DNA of 64,000 bases from assembly GCF_013402915.1 (NCBI RefSeq), contig NC_050722.1:868001-932000 (forward strand), written 5' to 3'. A program made the position numbers and the translations under genes. Shown piece after piece: positions 19,965-31,649 of the stretch. The DNA comes from Zygotorulaspora mrakii (Eukaryota; Ascomycota; Saccharomycetes; Saccharomycetales; Saccharomycetaceae). The notes under the pieces were generated by a model that searched no databases, had not been told where the DNA came from, and worked only from the letters and a program-made list of their open reading frames with translations. Positions within the stretch are counted from its first letter, which is position 1, and each line of letters opens with the position of its first letter.

Positions 19965-20192
19965 TTTAGTTATATAGTTATAACAAAGCCAATTTTAGCG
20001 AGTTATTTAGTCGTTCACCCATCTGAATTATTTGTGTTACTTTTTACTATCTTGATTATGTGCACATCGACGATTGTACGTTGAGTAGGTATACTTTTAT
20101 CACGTACAGTCGCCTTTGCTGATTAAGAGCGCCTCGGGGGTGTTCTTTATTAAGCACAAGATTGAAACACAAATCTATCAACAAGAAGTAAA

Positions 20193-21209
20193 ATGACTAT
20201 AGGCAAGATCCCAATATGGTTAGATTGTGACCCCGGGCATGACGATGCAATCGCATTGCTTCTCGCTTGTTTCAATCCCGCTTTTGACTTGTTAGGTGTA
20301 AGCGCATGTCATGGTAACGCACCCCAGTCAAACACATCATACAATACAAGATCTTTGATCACTGCATTTGGCGAACAGAAAAGGGTTCCAGTATATGCTG
20401 GTGCTATTAAGCCTTGGGTTCGTGAACCCAAATATGCCCCCGATATTCACGGAGCAAGCGGTCTGGACGGTACTACACTTTTGCCGGTACCTGAGTGTGA
20501 ACTTCATACGGGATCATACTTAGATGCGATGGAAGAAGCCATCATGGAGCACCAAGGGGAGATCTCCCTCGTTTCTACGGGGTCTTTGACTTCAGTGGCT
20601 ACCGTTTTCAAAGAAAGGCCACATCTGATAAAGATGATAAAGTATATAAGTATTATGGGTGGCGGCATTGGCATTGGAAATACAAATATGAACATGTCTG
20701 CTGAGTTTAACATTTGTATTGATCCTCAGGCGGCAAGTTTCATTTTTGGTCACAAGGTTCTTAAAGATAAATGCATTTTGTTACCGCTGAATATCACCCA
20801 TAAGGCTATTGCGACCGCAGATATCCTTCATAAAATCCAAGGAAATGATGGCAATAAGTTGCGTCAATTGTTCTTTGAATTGTTTCAATTTTTTGCGCAT
20901 TCGTATAAGGACGCTCAAGGCTTTGATCTTGGCCCTCCTGTTCATGATCCGCTAGCTTTAATTCCATTGCTAGAATTCTATAAATGGGAGCCTTCCTCCA
21001 GAGTTCAATTTTCCTACAAGCGCTTTGATCTACAAGTCGTTGAAGACCTTGACAGTGCAGATGTTGGCAAACTTTGTGTCCTGAAGGAATACTCCCCAGA
21101 AGACTCCCAAGGGTCAATCGTCGGCTTCGATTTGAACTTTGACTTTTTCTGGGATCAAGTTTATGAGGCGTTGTACTTGGCAGAGAAGTCATCTACGATC
21201 GAGGTCTAA
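20193..21209 (+). CDS. URH1: Urh1, uridine nucleosidase
   Basis: Inosine-uridine-preferring nucleoside hydrolase that cleaves uridine (and nicotinamide riboside in S. cerevisiae) to base and ribose. The 338-residue product (S. cerevisiae 340) has the calcium-binding DCDPGHDDA motif at residues 11-19, ISIMGGGIG in the middle, and VHDPLA in the C-terminal half, all family hallmarks. The gene is convergent with DIT2, whose stop is 66 bp away. Confidence 0.97.
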   Translation: MTIGKIPIWLDCDPGHDDAIALLLACFNPAFDLLGVSACHGNAPQSNTSYNTRSLITAFGEQKRVPVYAGAIKPWVREPKYAPDIHGASGLDGTTLLPVPECELHTGSYLDAMEEAIMEHQGEISLVSTGSLTSVATVFKERPHLIKMIKYISIMGGGIGIGNTNMNMSAEFNICIDPQAASFIFGHKVLKDKCILLPLNITHKAIATADILHKIQGNDGNKLRQLFFELFQFFAHSYKDAQGFDLGPPVHDPLALIPLLEFYKWEPSSRVQFSYKRFDLQVVEDLDSADVGKLCVLKEYSPEDSQGSIVGFDLNFDFFWDQVYEALYLAEKSSTIEV

Positions 21210-21274
21210 AAGGTAGTTGCGATTTGAGCTGATCGCTGTATGTATCAGCCATTTTAAAAAGGGAATTTTATAAA

Positions 21275-22792
21275 TTATGTAGTCTCTTTTTTCGATAAAC
21301 CGAATTCGAGTCTTTTCAACTTCAGTTCCAGCTTGAAAGGACTTAGAGGACCGGCAGGCGTCATTTTTTCTTTCCAGTGTGGTGACAGTGACCATTCAAA
21401 GTTTCTAAGCATTTCAGCAATTGTTATTCTCATTTCCGCCATTCCTAGTTTTTCTCCCAAACATGCACGACGCCCACCATGGAACGCTGACATAGCATGT
21501 GTGCTTTTGGCACTTTTCCATTTTTTACTTATAGAGGCCATGTCATCACCCCATCTCTCAGGATGAAACTTGTCAGCTTCAGTGCCCCAAGATTTAGCTT
21601 CATGAGCTGCTCCGAAATTATTATATCCAACGTAAGTGTTCTGCGGAATTATGATATCTGACCCAAGGCGACAAGAACGAGATGTACGGCGATTAATGAT
21701 AGTGTTCAAGGGCGGTAACATTCTTGTAGCTTCGTATAAGAAAGAGTTAAGCAATGGAAGCTCTCCCAACGTTTTTGGCTCCGAAACATTCTCAATTTCA
21801 TTTCTAATTTTATGTTGCCATGTATCCTTGTACTTACCTAAAAAGTAGAGTGAAGTAGTCAATAGTAGCTGAGGGTTCTCATGACCGGCAACGAGCAAGA
21901 TTACTAAATTATCTGTTAACTGTTTGTAATTTATTGTTTGATTATTGAATGCTCTTACCAAATCACTTGAAACAAACGTAGTCTGCTCAAACTTAAAATT
22001 TTTTATCAATTGCTGTTGAATGTGAGATACAAGTTCTTGACGAAAATATTCAACTTCTTTGAATGCTTTCTTTCTTGCTGGAATTGGAAATGAATCGAAG
22101 AATGGGAATGTTAGGAAAAAAGGATGAAATATTTGCTTCTTGATATTAACAAGATGCTCCAGTAAAGGGTTATACTCTTCACGAAGACCTCCGAAGTCAA
22201 ATCCGAGAGTGACTTGAGATATGTTGTCAAGACACAGACGTTGAATATCAGCAGATATAGGAATCAGCGCTTCATCTTTGTCTCCGATTTTTTTTTGGAG
22301 GATGTCACAAAAGAGCTTTGCGTTATGGTAAAATGGTGTCTCATCGAACTGTTGTAATCCATTGGCCATAATAGATCTATACGTTTTCCAGACTTCCCCA
22401 TGAGCACTAATTATATTATCTCCTGTGTATGCAGCTATCACACTATAAGGAATTTTTTTCTGATTGCCACTCTTAGCAAAGGTTTCTTCATCTTTAAAAA
22501 TCTGTGCGAGATACTCAGGTTTGCTTACAACTATATTCCAACGGGATCCAAAAAATATTTTGGCGGCACCGTATTTCTTCAAAGGCTCTTTCAAATATAA
22601 ATTGAATAGATCCACCTGGTCGATGTCAAAGATTGAGGGTAAAAATATGACATAGAAAGGTATAGTCGGAATCGTTCTCGGAAAGTTCAAAGGTGGCACG
22701 ACTATTCTAAATGCTAAGTAAAAGAATAAAATAAGTAACACCACCAGAATAATTTGCATCATTTTGGATTCAAATAAAAACGGGGACACCAT
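21275..22792 (-). CDS. DIT2: Dit2 (CYP56), dityrosine-forming cytochrome P450
   Basis: Cytochrome P450 that couples N-formyltyrosine into N,N'-bisformyl dityrosine for the outer spore wall. The 505-residue protein (S. cerevisiae 489) has an N-terminal membrane anchor (about 12-30), an I-helix region VAGHENPQ, the ExxR element YEATR, and the haem loop FHGGRRACLG with the proximal Cys at residue 444. ATG at 22792 is first; an ATG pair at residues 11-12, just before the membrane anchor, is an alternative. It is divergent from DIT1 over an 803 bp shared region, as in S. cerevisiae, where both are induced in mid-late sporulation. Confidence 0.95.
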   Translation of the reverse strand: MVSPFLFESKMMQIILVVLLILFFYLAFRIVVPPLNFPRTIPTIPFYVIFLPSIFDIDQVDLFNLYLKEPLKKYGAAKIFFGSRWNIVVSKPEYLAQIFKDEETFAKSGNQKKIPYSVIAAYTGDNIISAHGEVWKTYRSIMANGLQQFDETPFYHNAKLFCDILQKKIGDKDEALIPISADIQRLCLDNISQVTLGFDFGGLREEYNPLLEHLVNIKKQIFHPFFLTFPFFDSFPIPARKKAFKEVEYFRQELVSHIQQQLIKNFKFEQTTFVSSDLVRAFNNQTINYKQLTDNLVILLVAGHENPQLLLTTSLYFLGKYKDTWQHKIRNEIENVSEPKTLGELPLLNSFLYEATRMLPPLNTIINRRTSRSCRLGSDIIIPQNTYVGYNNFGAAHEAKSWGTEADKFHPERWGDDMASISKKWKSAKSTHAMSAFHGGRRACLGEKLGMAEMRITIAEMLRNFEWSLSPHWKEKMTPAGPLSPFKLELKLKRLEFGLSKKETT

Positions 22793-23595
22793 TTTGCTTT
22801 GCTTCCTTCATTTGCCACAATAATGTGTCGCAAGTTTCAATGATAGAGCGCCATTAAATACCAATGTCAGTCGCGCGTCTGCTTTGCGAAAAGTGATTCA
22901 TACTATAGAAGCTTTGCGAAGTACTTTAGAGAAACAAAGGCATTTTTTAGGTTCAATGGCTACGCTGTGTACCATATGAAGGCTGGCTATTGAGCTAAAA
23001 TATGCTCTGGACTAAAATTAGATGGCACTATGTCACACAGAAAGACAATGTTCAATAACCATTCGTGAAACATTGTAAAAAAAGCTACCTAATTTTAGCA
23101 AGTATGTCCAGCAATAGAAAAAGAGAGAAACTTGCTTTTATATCATCCCTCTGATTCTATTGACTTCCAGTTGCAGTTATTTTTTTTTTATGTTTTTACT
23201 TAGCAAGACATATTCCGTGTGTGACAAAGGGAATATCATAAAAGTTTCAACAATAAACAATTATAGCTTTTTTGTTTGCACTACATATACACACAACTTG
23301 AAATAAACATTATTTCTAGCTTTCTTGAGGAAAAAGGTCTGTAAAGTCTAGATGCATGTTTCCTTTCCACACATATTCCTGGGAAATGGCAATCCGTCAA
23401 AATCAGCTCATGCTAATTTCTCTTGAAAGGTTGAACAAAGCACACTATCAATTTATATAAATTCAAATATTTTATAGTATCTCTGGATCCTCAAAAGTTA
23501 GAAATATTTTTTCTTATATGATGCTTTATTTGTGCTTTACTGTATTGTGATATCCTACGCTAAGTTGGGCTAGTAAGCTTTACAATTAATTAACA
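22793..23595. promoter_or_regulatory. Shared DIT2/DIT1 divergent promoter region
   Basis: AT-rich 803 bp region between the two spore-wall genes. One candidate mid-sporulation element (CACAAAT on the minus strand, 23528-23534) lies 62 bp from the DIT1 ATG. The 5' bases fit the full Ndt80 consensus only partly. No other gene seen. Confidence 0.45.
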
Positions 23596-25203
23596 ATGAC
23601 AATAACAGAAAAATATACTCCTGCAGCACAATCATCAATTAAATGCAATGGAACGTATTTGGATTCGAAAGGAGATATTGCTATTCCTCATGACTTGAAA
23701 GATCTTTCCACTTACAGTAAATTTTTAGCTCTTTATACCAGAGACCGCCAATCTAGTGCATACAAATCAATAGAAGAAAAACAGGATTTCAATGTCAAAT
23801 CACAGTGGACTTCCTTTATTCAGCTAATTAGTGAATTTGAACCGGTAAAGGCTTCTGTCAGTGACAGTATAACCGAGTACCATATTCCATCAGACATCGC
23901 AGACAAGTACACCGGTGGCCTTTCGATACCTATTAAAATATCCGAGTATTGCAAAGAGAGCGAACATCAGGTCAGAGGTTGTGTCACCACAATTGAAAAC
24001 GAAAATGAATTCAACGACTGGTTCATTTTCCACATTTTAGACCAGGCTCGACTGGGTTTGAGTGAAAAAAAAGTGTGTGAGACAGGGAAACCATATCATG
24101 AAATATTTAGCGACTATTTTGAAAAAAAATTGAAAAACACCATCAAAGATGACAAATGGGATGCTCAAGGTCGTGAATATTTTACGAAAAGGGTTAAATA
24201 CTTTACCGATAGATATACAACGATTGAATGTGTCCTACCGGCATTCCCATGCAAGTCGTCGAATATCGATAAAGTGGTTGACGAGAGCCCCGACAAGGGC
24301 GAGGAGCTTGCCTTGAAAAGATTGATAAAAGCCACCATTGAGGTGGGCAAAATATACCCTCCAGGAATGAAAATATGGATTATTAGTGATGGCCATGTCT
24401 TCTCTGATTGTATAGGTGTCGATGACGATGTAGTTAACAGCTATACTGTCAAGTTACATCAGCTTTATGAAAAGATTGCAGTACCAGGGGTCGACGCTAT
24501 CGGATTTTGCGGTTTGAATGATCTCTTTTTCAATGGTGCTGCAGCTTCGTCATTTAATCCTCAAATGATTGAGGATATCGTGGTTGACCATTTCACCGGC
24601 TCGAAGATATGTGCTCTGTCAGATGTTTCCAGGGCGATCTTGATGAAAGGTTGTGATACCGACGATGGGAGACTAAGAAAACAAATTTCAATTGATGGAC
24701 ACCCACGTTTAAATCTTTACAGAGGATTCTCACGTTTCATGTCGGAAGACTTGGCTCTTTTACCAAATTTTCAGGCAGCTTCAAAAAAGAGCTTCAAAAA
24801 AATAGTCTCGAAGATAGCTTTCAATATGATCAAAAGGAACGATGCTTACTCTAACTTGGTAGAGCTGGTATTTCCACACCACATGAGACTATCAATTCAT
24901 GCCCATACGAACAGTGGACCGAAATTTGGAGTTAAAGTCATTTCTATGGAGCAATGTATGATTGTGAAATCTTTGAACAGCGGACAGGAGCCAAAATTTG
25001 AAGACTTATTGCATATACCCACACCATGGCACAATTGTGTTGCACTGCTAGACAATAACCAATATGTTCTGACAAAATCAAAAATTGTCAAAGAGGCTAT
25101 ACTCAACGGCACCTACGAGGGCGAATGGCAAAACACATGTTTGGATACAGGCGAAGGAGGATTTTATGTTATCAAAAAGAGGAAGGAGATGAACGACTTT
25201 TAA
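23596..25203 (+). CDS. DIT1: Dit1, N-formyltyrosine (dityrosine precursor) synthase
   Basis: First enzyme of spore-wall dityrosine synthesis, cytosolic in the prospore mother cell. It belongs to the Dit1/PvcA isocyanide-synthase-like family. The 535-residue product (S. cerevisiae 536) carries family stretches such as PAFPCKS, IWIISDGHVFSD and HPRLNLYRGFSRFMSEDL, plus the C-terminal half containing LSIHAHTNSGPKFG. ATG at 23596 is first in frame. It forms a two-gene divergent cluster with DIT2, encoding consecutive pathway steps. Confidence 0.97.
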   Translation: MTITEKYTPAAQSSIKCNGTYLDSKGDIAIPHDLKDLSTYSKFLALYTRDRQSSAYKSIEEKQDFNVKSQWTSFIQLISEFEPVKASVSDSITEYHIPSDIADKYTGGLSIPIKISEYCKESEHQVRGCVTTIENENEFNDWFIFHILDQARLGLSEKKVCETGKPYHEIFSDYFEKKLKNTIKDDKWDAQGREYFTKRVKYFTDRYTTIECVLPAFPCKSSNIDKVVDESPDKGEELALKRLIKATIEVGKIYPPGMKIWIISDGHVFSDCIGVDDDVVNSYTVKLHQLYEKIAVPGVDAIGFCGLNDLFFNGAAASSFNPQMIEDIVVDHFTGSKICALSDVSRAILMKGCDTDDGRLRKQISIDGHPRLNLYRGFSRFMSEDLALLPNFQAASKKSFKKIVSKIAFNMIKRNDAYSNLVELVFPHHMRLSIHAHTNSGPKFGVKVISMEQCMIVKSLNSGQEPKFEDLLHIPTPWHNCVALLDNNQYVLTKSKIVKEAILNGTYEGEWQNTCLDTGEGGFYVIKKRKEMNDF

Positions 25204-26001
25204 CTTGGCGTACACGTTACCCTTTTTCTAATGAAGTGGATCTCTTCTACCCAACTATTTTTCATTGCTATTAATACTCTTATTTTATTTTACTTTTCCC
25301 ATTGAAAGTACGTTTTGATTTCAACTAGCTTTAGTATGATCACATCTTTCAGATTGACATAGTTTTTAGTTACTTTTCATATTACTTCACATCTTTTTAA
25401 TTGCTTTTCATGTTGATGTTATCTCTTAGTTTGAATGTTCAAATAAATGTAATAACAAAGGAAATTAAATGACAGGTTTTCTCACCTAAAAAGATGCAGA
25501 CTTGACAATAATGCAACGATGGCCAATCAGCATGTTTACCTAGCAACACCAAACGGTTCAATTTACGAATTAAAAAAAGGCAATCTTAAACGTTCTCGAT
25601 AAGCAACATAAAACTAGCAAGAGGGAATGCTGGCATTATTTTGAGGATGCAACTATTAAAGTTTAATTTTTGTAACTATCAGGAAAGTATAATAAAATGC
25701 TTGAATGATACAGGTTGTGGAGAGTTCTACACTAAGATGGCCTTATAAATGTAATGGAGTCTACGATTAGGAACCCAGAAGAAACAGGACAGTCTTCAGT
25801 ATTACGATAAAGTAGTTTAAAATTGAATAGTGCCAATATTCAGTGATGCGATATACTGCGAACATCTGATGCGATAATATTTGTAGTTTTAGCTCAGTAG
25901 GGTAGGTCCTCTCCTTCCGTAGATAATATAATACAATTCACGTTTGATTCACCATGTTGAGAATGAGTAAATTTCTGCTGAACAAAATGAACCATGGTGA
26001 C
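25204..26001. other. Convergent DIT1/RPB7 intergenic region with tRNA-like remnant
   Basis: 798 bp between two 3' ends, longer than most convergent spacers here (about 70-270 bp). It is AT-rich. Its only notable content is an A-box/B-box-like pair at 25890-25951, described separately. No coding frame recognised. Confidence 0.5.
25881..25955 (+). other. Possible decayed tRNA gene (A-box and weak B-box)
   Basis: TAGCTCAGTAGG at 25890-25901 matches the tRNA A-box consensus at every position, and it equals the D-arm of yeast elongator tRNA-Met as remembered. CGTTTGATTCA at 25941-25951 resembles a B-box (about 8 of 11). The D, anticodon and T stems do not pair and there is no oligo-T terminator just after, so an intact tRNA is excluded. 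It could be a relic or chance. Confidence 0.3.
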
Positions 26002-26517
26002 TCAAATGGCACCCAAATAATCTTCCTTGATACTACCAATTGCATGAATAGAGCTAACTTGACTTATGCAACCTTCAATTTTCACCCGAATTCGACTTTT
26101 TATTGTGATAACATCTTCTGAACTTTGGTATGATGGTGGGTTTGAACCTGCATTGAATACTAGATCCTGGGGCATCAAGTGCTTGGTAACGAAAACTTTC
26201 ATAGGACCAACCTGAACTTCAAAACCATGTTGAGAGCAGGAAACCACAGTCCCATCAACGACTTCACCTTTGAAAGGTTTGAATACAACAGCACGATACT
26301 TAACAGTAAATTCAGCAGATCCGTCAGTGGGTAAAATACGGCCACGTTCAATTTCAATACTCTCGTAATCTAGTACGCAGAGAATGTAACCAAATTTACC
26401 TGTACAAGACCCTTCTACCTCCTGCAAAAGCTTAGTCTTCAGGTAGTCCTTCATACGAGGTCCAAAAAAAGAAGGATGAAGTGTAATGTTAAGCGAAAGA
26501 TCCTTAATGAAAAACAT
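26002..26517 (-). CDS. RPB7: Rpb7, RNA polymerase II stalk subunit
   Basis: With Rpb4 it forms the dissociable Pol II stalk, which acts in initiation and binds nascent RNA. The 171-residue product has the same length as S. cerevisiae Rpb7 and starts MFFIKDLSLNITLHPSFFG (N-terminal RNP-like domain, about 1-80). An OB/S1 domain (about 82-171) follows and ends in GSIKEDYLGAI. ATG at 26517 is first in frame. MRPL23 is divergent 259 bp away, and RPB2 is only 1 kb beyond. Confidence 0.98.
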   Translation of the reverse strand: MFFIKDLSLNITLHPSFFGPRMKDYLKTKLLQEVEGSCTGKFGYILCVLDYESIEIERGRILPTDGSAEFTVKYRAVVFKPFKGEVVDGTVVSCSQHGFEVQVGPMKVFVTKHLMPQDLVFNAGSNPPSYQSSEDVITIKSRIRVKIEGCISQVSSIHAIGSIKEDYLGAI

Positions 26518-26776
26518 GGTTGATTCACTTCGTACCCCAAACTGACAGATTTATGGGTATCAATGGCTAATCTAATAGTCACAATCTGCTTAATAGCTTG
26601 CAAAAGTCCATGTAAAACTTCACCATCTTTTTTCATTCATTCTTTATTTTGAAAAATTGTCCGTCAAGAGCGACGATAAATTTTTGTAAAGTACTCGAAC
26701 AATGTCATACATTGCCTTTAAGTAAAAATAAATTTTGAGAGAACTGAGCAGTAAAGAGTCATCCAGTGCCAACACT

Positions 26777-27253
26777 ATGTCTCAGAAACTAGGTCATACT
26801 GGTATTGCATTTGCACGCTTGTGGCACCACGTTGATCTTGCTCGCGATAAGAGGACATTGGGTAGGTTAGCCTCAGCGATCGCAATCACTTTAATTGGAA
26901 AACACAAGCCTGTGTATCATCAGAGTCAGGACTGCGGTGACTATGTTGTAGTATCAAATTGTCAGGCTTTACGTGTTACCGGTAAAAAATTTGAACAAAA
27001 GACATACTGGTCCCATTCTTCGAAGCCAGGGCAATTGAAATTGAGAACAATGGAGAAAGTGGTGGCTGATAAGGGTTACGGAGAAATCTTAAAAAAAGCT
27101 GTTAGTGGTATGTTACCCAAAAATAGATTACGTAAGTCTAGACTGGAAAGACTGAAGGTGTTTGATGGCGGAGAGCATCCTTATAAACAGAATATCACAG
27201 CATTCGCGTATGAGCAGCCCCAGGTAGAGGCAATAATGGCAAAAAAACAATAA
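26777..27253 (+). CDS. MRPL23: Mitochondrial ribosomal protein uL13m (Mrpl23)
   Basis: Large-subunit mitochondrial ribosomal protein of the L13 family. The 158-residue product (S. cerevisiae 163) begins [20 protein letters not shown] and contains [39 protein letters not shown] and [20 protein letters not shown], essentially the S. cerevisiae sequence by eye. The frame is open for 14 codons upstream from a TTG, but the ATG at 26777 matches the conserved N-terminus. RPB2 ends 240 bp downstream, convergent. Confidence 0.97.
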   Translation: MSQKLGHTGIAFARLWHHVDLARDKRTLGRLASAIAITLIGKHKPVYHQSQDCGDYVVVSNCQALRVTGKKFEQKTYWSHSSKPGQLKLRTMEKVVADKGYGEILKKAVSGMLPKNRLRKSRLERLKVFDGGEHPYKQNITAFAYEQPQVEAIMAKKQ

Positions 27254-27493
27254 GATAATCATGCAAACGAAGAATCCTGCAAAGAAACACATAATATATT
27301 CAGGGGTTCACTCATTCTTGTACATACGATAAATAAAGGAAAATTACTAGGCTGAAAAATACAACAACCAGAAATATATTACATGCATTTTATTTTGATT
27401 TATTTCGTATAGTAGTGCAGAGACTTTTTTATCATAGGTATAAAGGTATAAAGCGGGAAGCGGGCCCTATTAACATATCAAATGTTCAAAAGT

Positions 27494-30400
27494 TCAAAAG
27501 TCTCTTGACCTGTCGGTGTACAAACGAGGGGTAATGTTCATTGCCATCAGTTCCTGGAACAACAGCTTGGCCGCATAAGGAATATGAATTTGATAAATAT
27601 CTATCTTATTATCACAGCCTTTACATTCAAATTGATTGTGATTTAATTTGGCAATAACACTCATCAAACCACAGATACCACAAATATGGACTCTGAAGGC
27701 GTCGGATGCCTCCATTAATCTTTCCTTCAAAAAAGCAGCTGCACCATGGGCAATCATACAATCACGTTCCATTTCACCGAATCTCAAACCACCATCCCTA
27801 GATCTACCTTCAACAGGTTGCCTAGTCAAAACTTGCATTGGACCACGGGCTCTTGCGTGGATTTTGTCGTCCACCATATGTCTTAGACGTTGATAGTAAG
27901 TAGGTCCAAAAAAGATTTGTGCCATCAACTTTTTACCAGTATGACCATTATACATAACTTCAAAACCACGTGACTGATATCCATGCTCACGCAGAAGTTT
28001 AGATATACCTTCAACTGTAATATCTGTAAATGGAGATGCATCACCCTCATTACCAGATAATGCAGCAACTTTACTCAGTAGGCATTCGATTAAATGCGCA
28101 ACTGTCATACGAGATGGAATAGCGTGCGGATTGATAATCAGGTCGGGAACAATACCTTCTGATGTGAATGGCATGTCCTCTCTACCATAAGTTATACCAA
28201 TAGTACCTTTTTGACCATGACGAGAAGCAAACTTATCACCAATCTGTGGAACTTTTGTTGTCCTCACACGAACTTTGACAAATTTCAAACCATCTTGATT
28301 TGTTGTTATGAGAACTTGATCAACAATACCATTTTCTGTACTACGCAATGGTGTTGACGCATCACGCTTTGAATGATAAGCTGTTCTTTGACCCAACTCT
28401 TCTTCATCCGGTGAAATAGGTGTAGTCTTACCAATGATAATATCTTCACCTGACACTCTGACACCAGGAGCTATTAAACCGTCGTCATCCAATTTATCAT
28501 ATGTACCATGCTTCATCCTTAAAGTATTTGTACGCTGAGGCTTTTCGAAAGTCTCTGTAATGGACATACCATATTTTTTTTCTTGATCCATATAAGATCT
28601 GAAAAATAAAGATCTGAACAAACCACGATCAATCGAAGATTGATTCATAATCATAGAATCTTCTTGGTTATAACCTGAGTAACAAGCAATTGCAACAATA
28701 GCGTTCTGACCAGCGGGTAGTTCTCTGAACTTTAAGTATTCCATCGCACGTGTTGTTCCGAGAGGTTTTTGAGGATAGTATAGAATGTTAGCCATTGTAT
28801 CCATACGGACGTTATAGTTAGTTAAGAAAACACCCATGGCCTGCTTACCCATGGCAGATTGATAGGTATTACGTGGAGATTGATTATGATCTGGAAACGG
28901 AATAATGGATGCTGCAACACCCAAGATCATAGATGGATGAATTTCACAATGAGTGAATGTTGTAGCATGTTGGGTTGCTCTAATACGTTTAGCCAAATCG
29001 TCTTCTTCATCAAATTCTGGAGTCTTTTGAATCGGTTCCAAATCCTCAGGTTGCATAGATATTAAAATGGTTTCTTCTTCCTCAGCGTCTATATATTCCA
29101 CTAAACCTTCATTTAATAGAGAAGACCACGTGTAGTCTTCTGAATCTTCAAAACCACCTTCGATATCTTGATATTCTGTCGCCATAAGTTTTGAAATATG
29201 ACCTTTTCTGACCTTCAATTCTTTGTGACCTAAGGTTTCATCATCTTCAACAATAAATAATGGTCTGTAAACTCTACCAGCATCAGTAAAAATCTTCAAC
29301 TCTTTTTCACGTATATCTCTAACCATAGAAACCTCTGGATTGATATCACCTTTTCTTCTCAAGGTTCTTAAAGTTTCCATCAGTCTTGCTGGGTTTCTGT
29401 GAACACCATGCCACACACCATTCACAAATACACGAGTGGCGTCTGGTGATTGATGTGGTACGTAATCTTCCAATGGTTCCATACCCCATTCACTCAAGAA
29501 AGTAATAATTGGCATTGGATCAGTACCAACAGAAATACATGACATTAGTGACAAATTCTTGACCAAGCCACAAGCTTGACCTTCGGGCGTTTCTGCGGGA
29601 CACACCAAACCCCAATGGGTGTTATGTAACTGACGCGGTTTTGCTAATTTTCCATCACGACCAATAGGAGTATTAGTTCTTCTTAAATGGGATAAGGTTG
29701 ATGAATAAGTGTAACGGTTTAAAACCTGTGAAACACCTGCTCTTGAAGACATTGCCTTTTTCTGCTCACCCCAATTACCTGTAGCCAAAGCATATTTCAA
29801 ACCTGAAGTAATTGTCTTTGCATTTATTGCCAATTTCATATTGAAATCTTTAGCTTCTTCGACAGTTCTTTGCATATAACGGAAGATATCTTTTGTCAAT
29901 TTTCTGAATAATGTCTTGAAAAGTTGGGCTAACAATGGGCCAGCCAGATCCAATCTTTTCTTACCAAAATGATCACGATCATCTTGATCTTTACGATCCA
30001 ATGCACATAATAGTAATCTGTTGATCATGTAGCCCAGGAAAAATGCTTTTCTACTTTCAAAACCTTCCAATTGTGTAATATGCGGTAAAAATTCCTTTTG
30101 TAAAATATCTCTAGCATATTGAATTCTTTTCTCTTTCTTGATACCAAGTGCGGTACCACGACGGCCAATAAAATCTAAAGCAGTCTCACGATCTTGAATG
30201 ACAAACCCGTCTTCAACACAAGGCTTTAGCATTTCTAACATTTGCCAATCGTTGACGTCATAACAAATATGTTCAAGGATTTCACCATCTGGAATAATAC
30301 CTAAAGCTCTGAAGATAATAACAATAGGAATATCTTGCTTGATGTATGGTAAAGTTGCTTTTATGGTACGTGCAGAATTACCTTCACGACCATATAATTT

Positions 30401-31165
30401 AACTTGCAACGTACTAATGAATCTTGAACCTTTTTCTAATGCCGATCTTATTTCTGCTACATGGGAAATTGGAGATGGTGCAGCCTTCTTGAACACTTGA
30501 ACGATATTACCTGCAGAACGTTCCTGAGCAATCAGAACTTTTTCGGAACCATTGATAATGAAATATCCACCCATATCAAATGGACATTCTTTCAATTTGT
30601 ATAGATCTGATTCTGTGGCTTCACTCAAATAACAATTTTTCGATCTTAACATGATAGGCATACGGCCGATGAAAACTTTGCCACTTTCGTTGTCATCTTC
30701 CGACTCTTCGGCGATCAGTTCATATTTCAATTCCCTTCCCGGCACATCAACCGCTTCATAGGTTCTCTTTTTAACGTCAACGAACAAACCTGACGAATAG
30801 GTCAAATTTCTTAATCTCGCCTCTTGAGGATACAAAGCATGTGTCACACCGTCTGACTCATTAACCATTGGCTTGGTTACGTATATCTTTCCGAAACCAA
30901 TCTCATATTTCCTACTGACATTATCAGCCTCGGTTGTGTGTTGGGCCAACTGCTCCAGTATTAGTGTTGAATCCTCTGAAATGATATCTTGGAGAGTATA
31001 GTCTACAAACTGATTGAATGAGTCCAACTGTTGCGATACCAAACCCTTCTCACGGAAGAATGCTGATATTACAGCCCACGAATCCTCTGCGGTTATAGGC
31101 GAATTCTCATCTTCGTAACCATATGAATCTTCATTATAGTATTCATCATCTACAGAAGCTGACAT
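27494..31165 (-). CDS. RPB2: Rpb2, second-largest subunit of RNA polymerase II
   Basis: Forms the Pol II active site together with Rpb1. The 1223-residue product (S. cerevisiae 1224) is uninterrupted. It shows [13 protein letters not shown] in the protrusion/lobe region, [18 protein letters not shown], the active-site [16 protein letters not shown], the hybrid-binding [17 protein letters not shown], and the C-terminal clamp zinc site with Cys1162, Cys1165, Cys1181 and Cys1184. ATG at 31165 is first in frame. MRP20 is divergent. Confidence 0.99.
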   Translation of the reverse strand: MSASVDDEYYNEDSYGYEDENSPITAEDSWAVISAFFREKGLVSQQLDSFNQFVDYTLQDIISEDSTLILEQLAQHTTEADNVSRKYEIGFGKIYVTKPMVNESDGVTHALYPQEARLRNLTYSSGLFVDVKKRTYEAVDVPGRELKYELIAEESEDDNESGKVFIGRMPIMLRSKNCYLSEATESDLYKLKECPFDMGGYFIINGSEKVLIAQERSAGNIVQVFKKAAPSPISHVAEIRSALEKGSRFISTLQVKLYGREGNSARTIKATLPYIKQDIPIVIIFRALGIIPDGEILEHICYDVNDWQMLEMLKPCVEDGFVIQDRETALDFIGRRGTALGIKKEKRIQYARDILQKEFLPHITQLEGFESRKAFFLGYMINRLLLCALDRKDQDDRDHFGKKRLDLAGPLLAQLFKTLFRKLTKDIFRYMQRTVEEAKDFNMKLAINAKTITSGLKYALATGNWGEQKKAMSSRAGVSQVLNRYTYSSTLSHLRRTNTPIGRDGKLAKPRQLHNTHWGLVCPAETPEGQACGLVKNLSLMSCISVGTDPMPIITFLSEWGMEPLEDYVPHQSPDATRVFVNGVWHGVHRNPARLMETLRTLRRKGDINPEVSMVRDIREKELKIFTDAGRVYRPLFIVEDDETLGHKELKVRKGHISKLMATEYQDIEGGFEDSEDYTWSSLLNEGLVEYIDAEEEETILISMQPEDLEPIQKTPEFDEEDDLAKRIRATQHATTFTHCEIHPSMILGVAASIIPFPDHNQSPRNTYQSAMGKQAMGVFLTNYNVRMDTMANILYYPQKPLGTTRAMEYLKFRELPAGQNAIVAIACYSGYNQEDSMIMNQSSIDRGLFRSLFFRSYMDQEKKYGMSITETFEKPQRTNTLRMKHGTYDKLDDDGLIAPGVRVSGEDIIIGKTTPISPDEEELGQRTAYHSKRDASTPLRSTENGIVDQVLITTNQDGLKFVKVRVRTTKVPQIGDKFASRHGQKGTIGITYGREDMPFTSEGIVPDLIINPHAIPSRMTVAHLIECLLSKVAALSGNEGDASPFTDITVEGISKLLREHGYQSRGFEVMYNGHTGKKLMAQIFFGPTYYQRLRHMVDDKIHARARGPMQVLTRQPVEGRSRDGGLRFGEMERDCMIAHGAAAFLKERLMEASDAFRVHICGICGLMSVIAKLNHNQFECKGCDNKIDIYQIHIPYAAKLLFQELMAMNITPRLYTDRSRDF

Positions 31166-31649
31166 GATCCCTTTGAATTGCTCTATCCTCTATAGATCTC
31201 TGTCCTGTAAAGACTGACTTGTCAACAAAAACACTCAGCGTAAGAACTTCGTAAGAACTTCAGGAATCCTATATTGCCCTTGAAACAAAAGTTCCTACCA
31301 ACACTTTACCACTCCTTGCGACCAAAGTGTTTCAGTTGATCACTTGACTTAAGTTCAATCTTCGTTTCTCACCAATCTCCAGTTAACCATTTCAGTGGGG
31401 ATGATCGTGGTTACATTTCCTGTGTTCGCCACCAAACTGCAAAAAGGTGCCATAAAAAAATTTCATATCGTATCCCACGAAGCTTTTTCCCTCAACGAAC
31501 AAAATCGAAATTTCAAAGTTATCATCTCATTTCATTATAAGACGAAAACGGCTCACTGAATAGCACAGTAATAACCTCGACTACTCAATTGCTGTTATTA
31601 TTTGCGTAGTAAAGTGATTAAGCCGCAAAATTATTATAGGGTGTCCAGA
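31166..31649. other. RPB2/MRP20 divergent promoter region
   Basis: 484 bp. It contains a perfect 11 bp tandem duplication (GTAAGAACTTC at 31240-31250 and 31251-31261). No RNA gene or further reading frame recognised. Confidence 0.55.
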
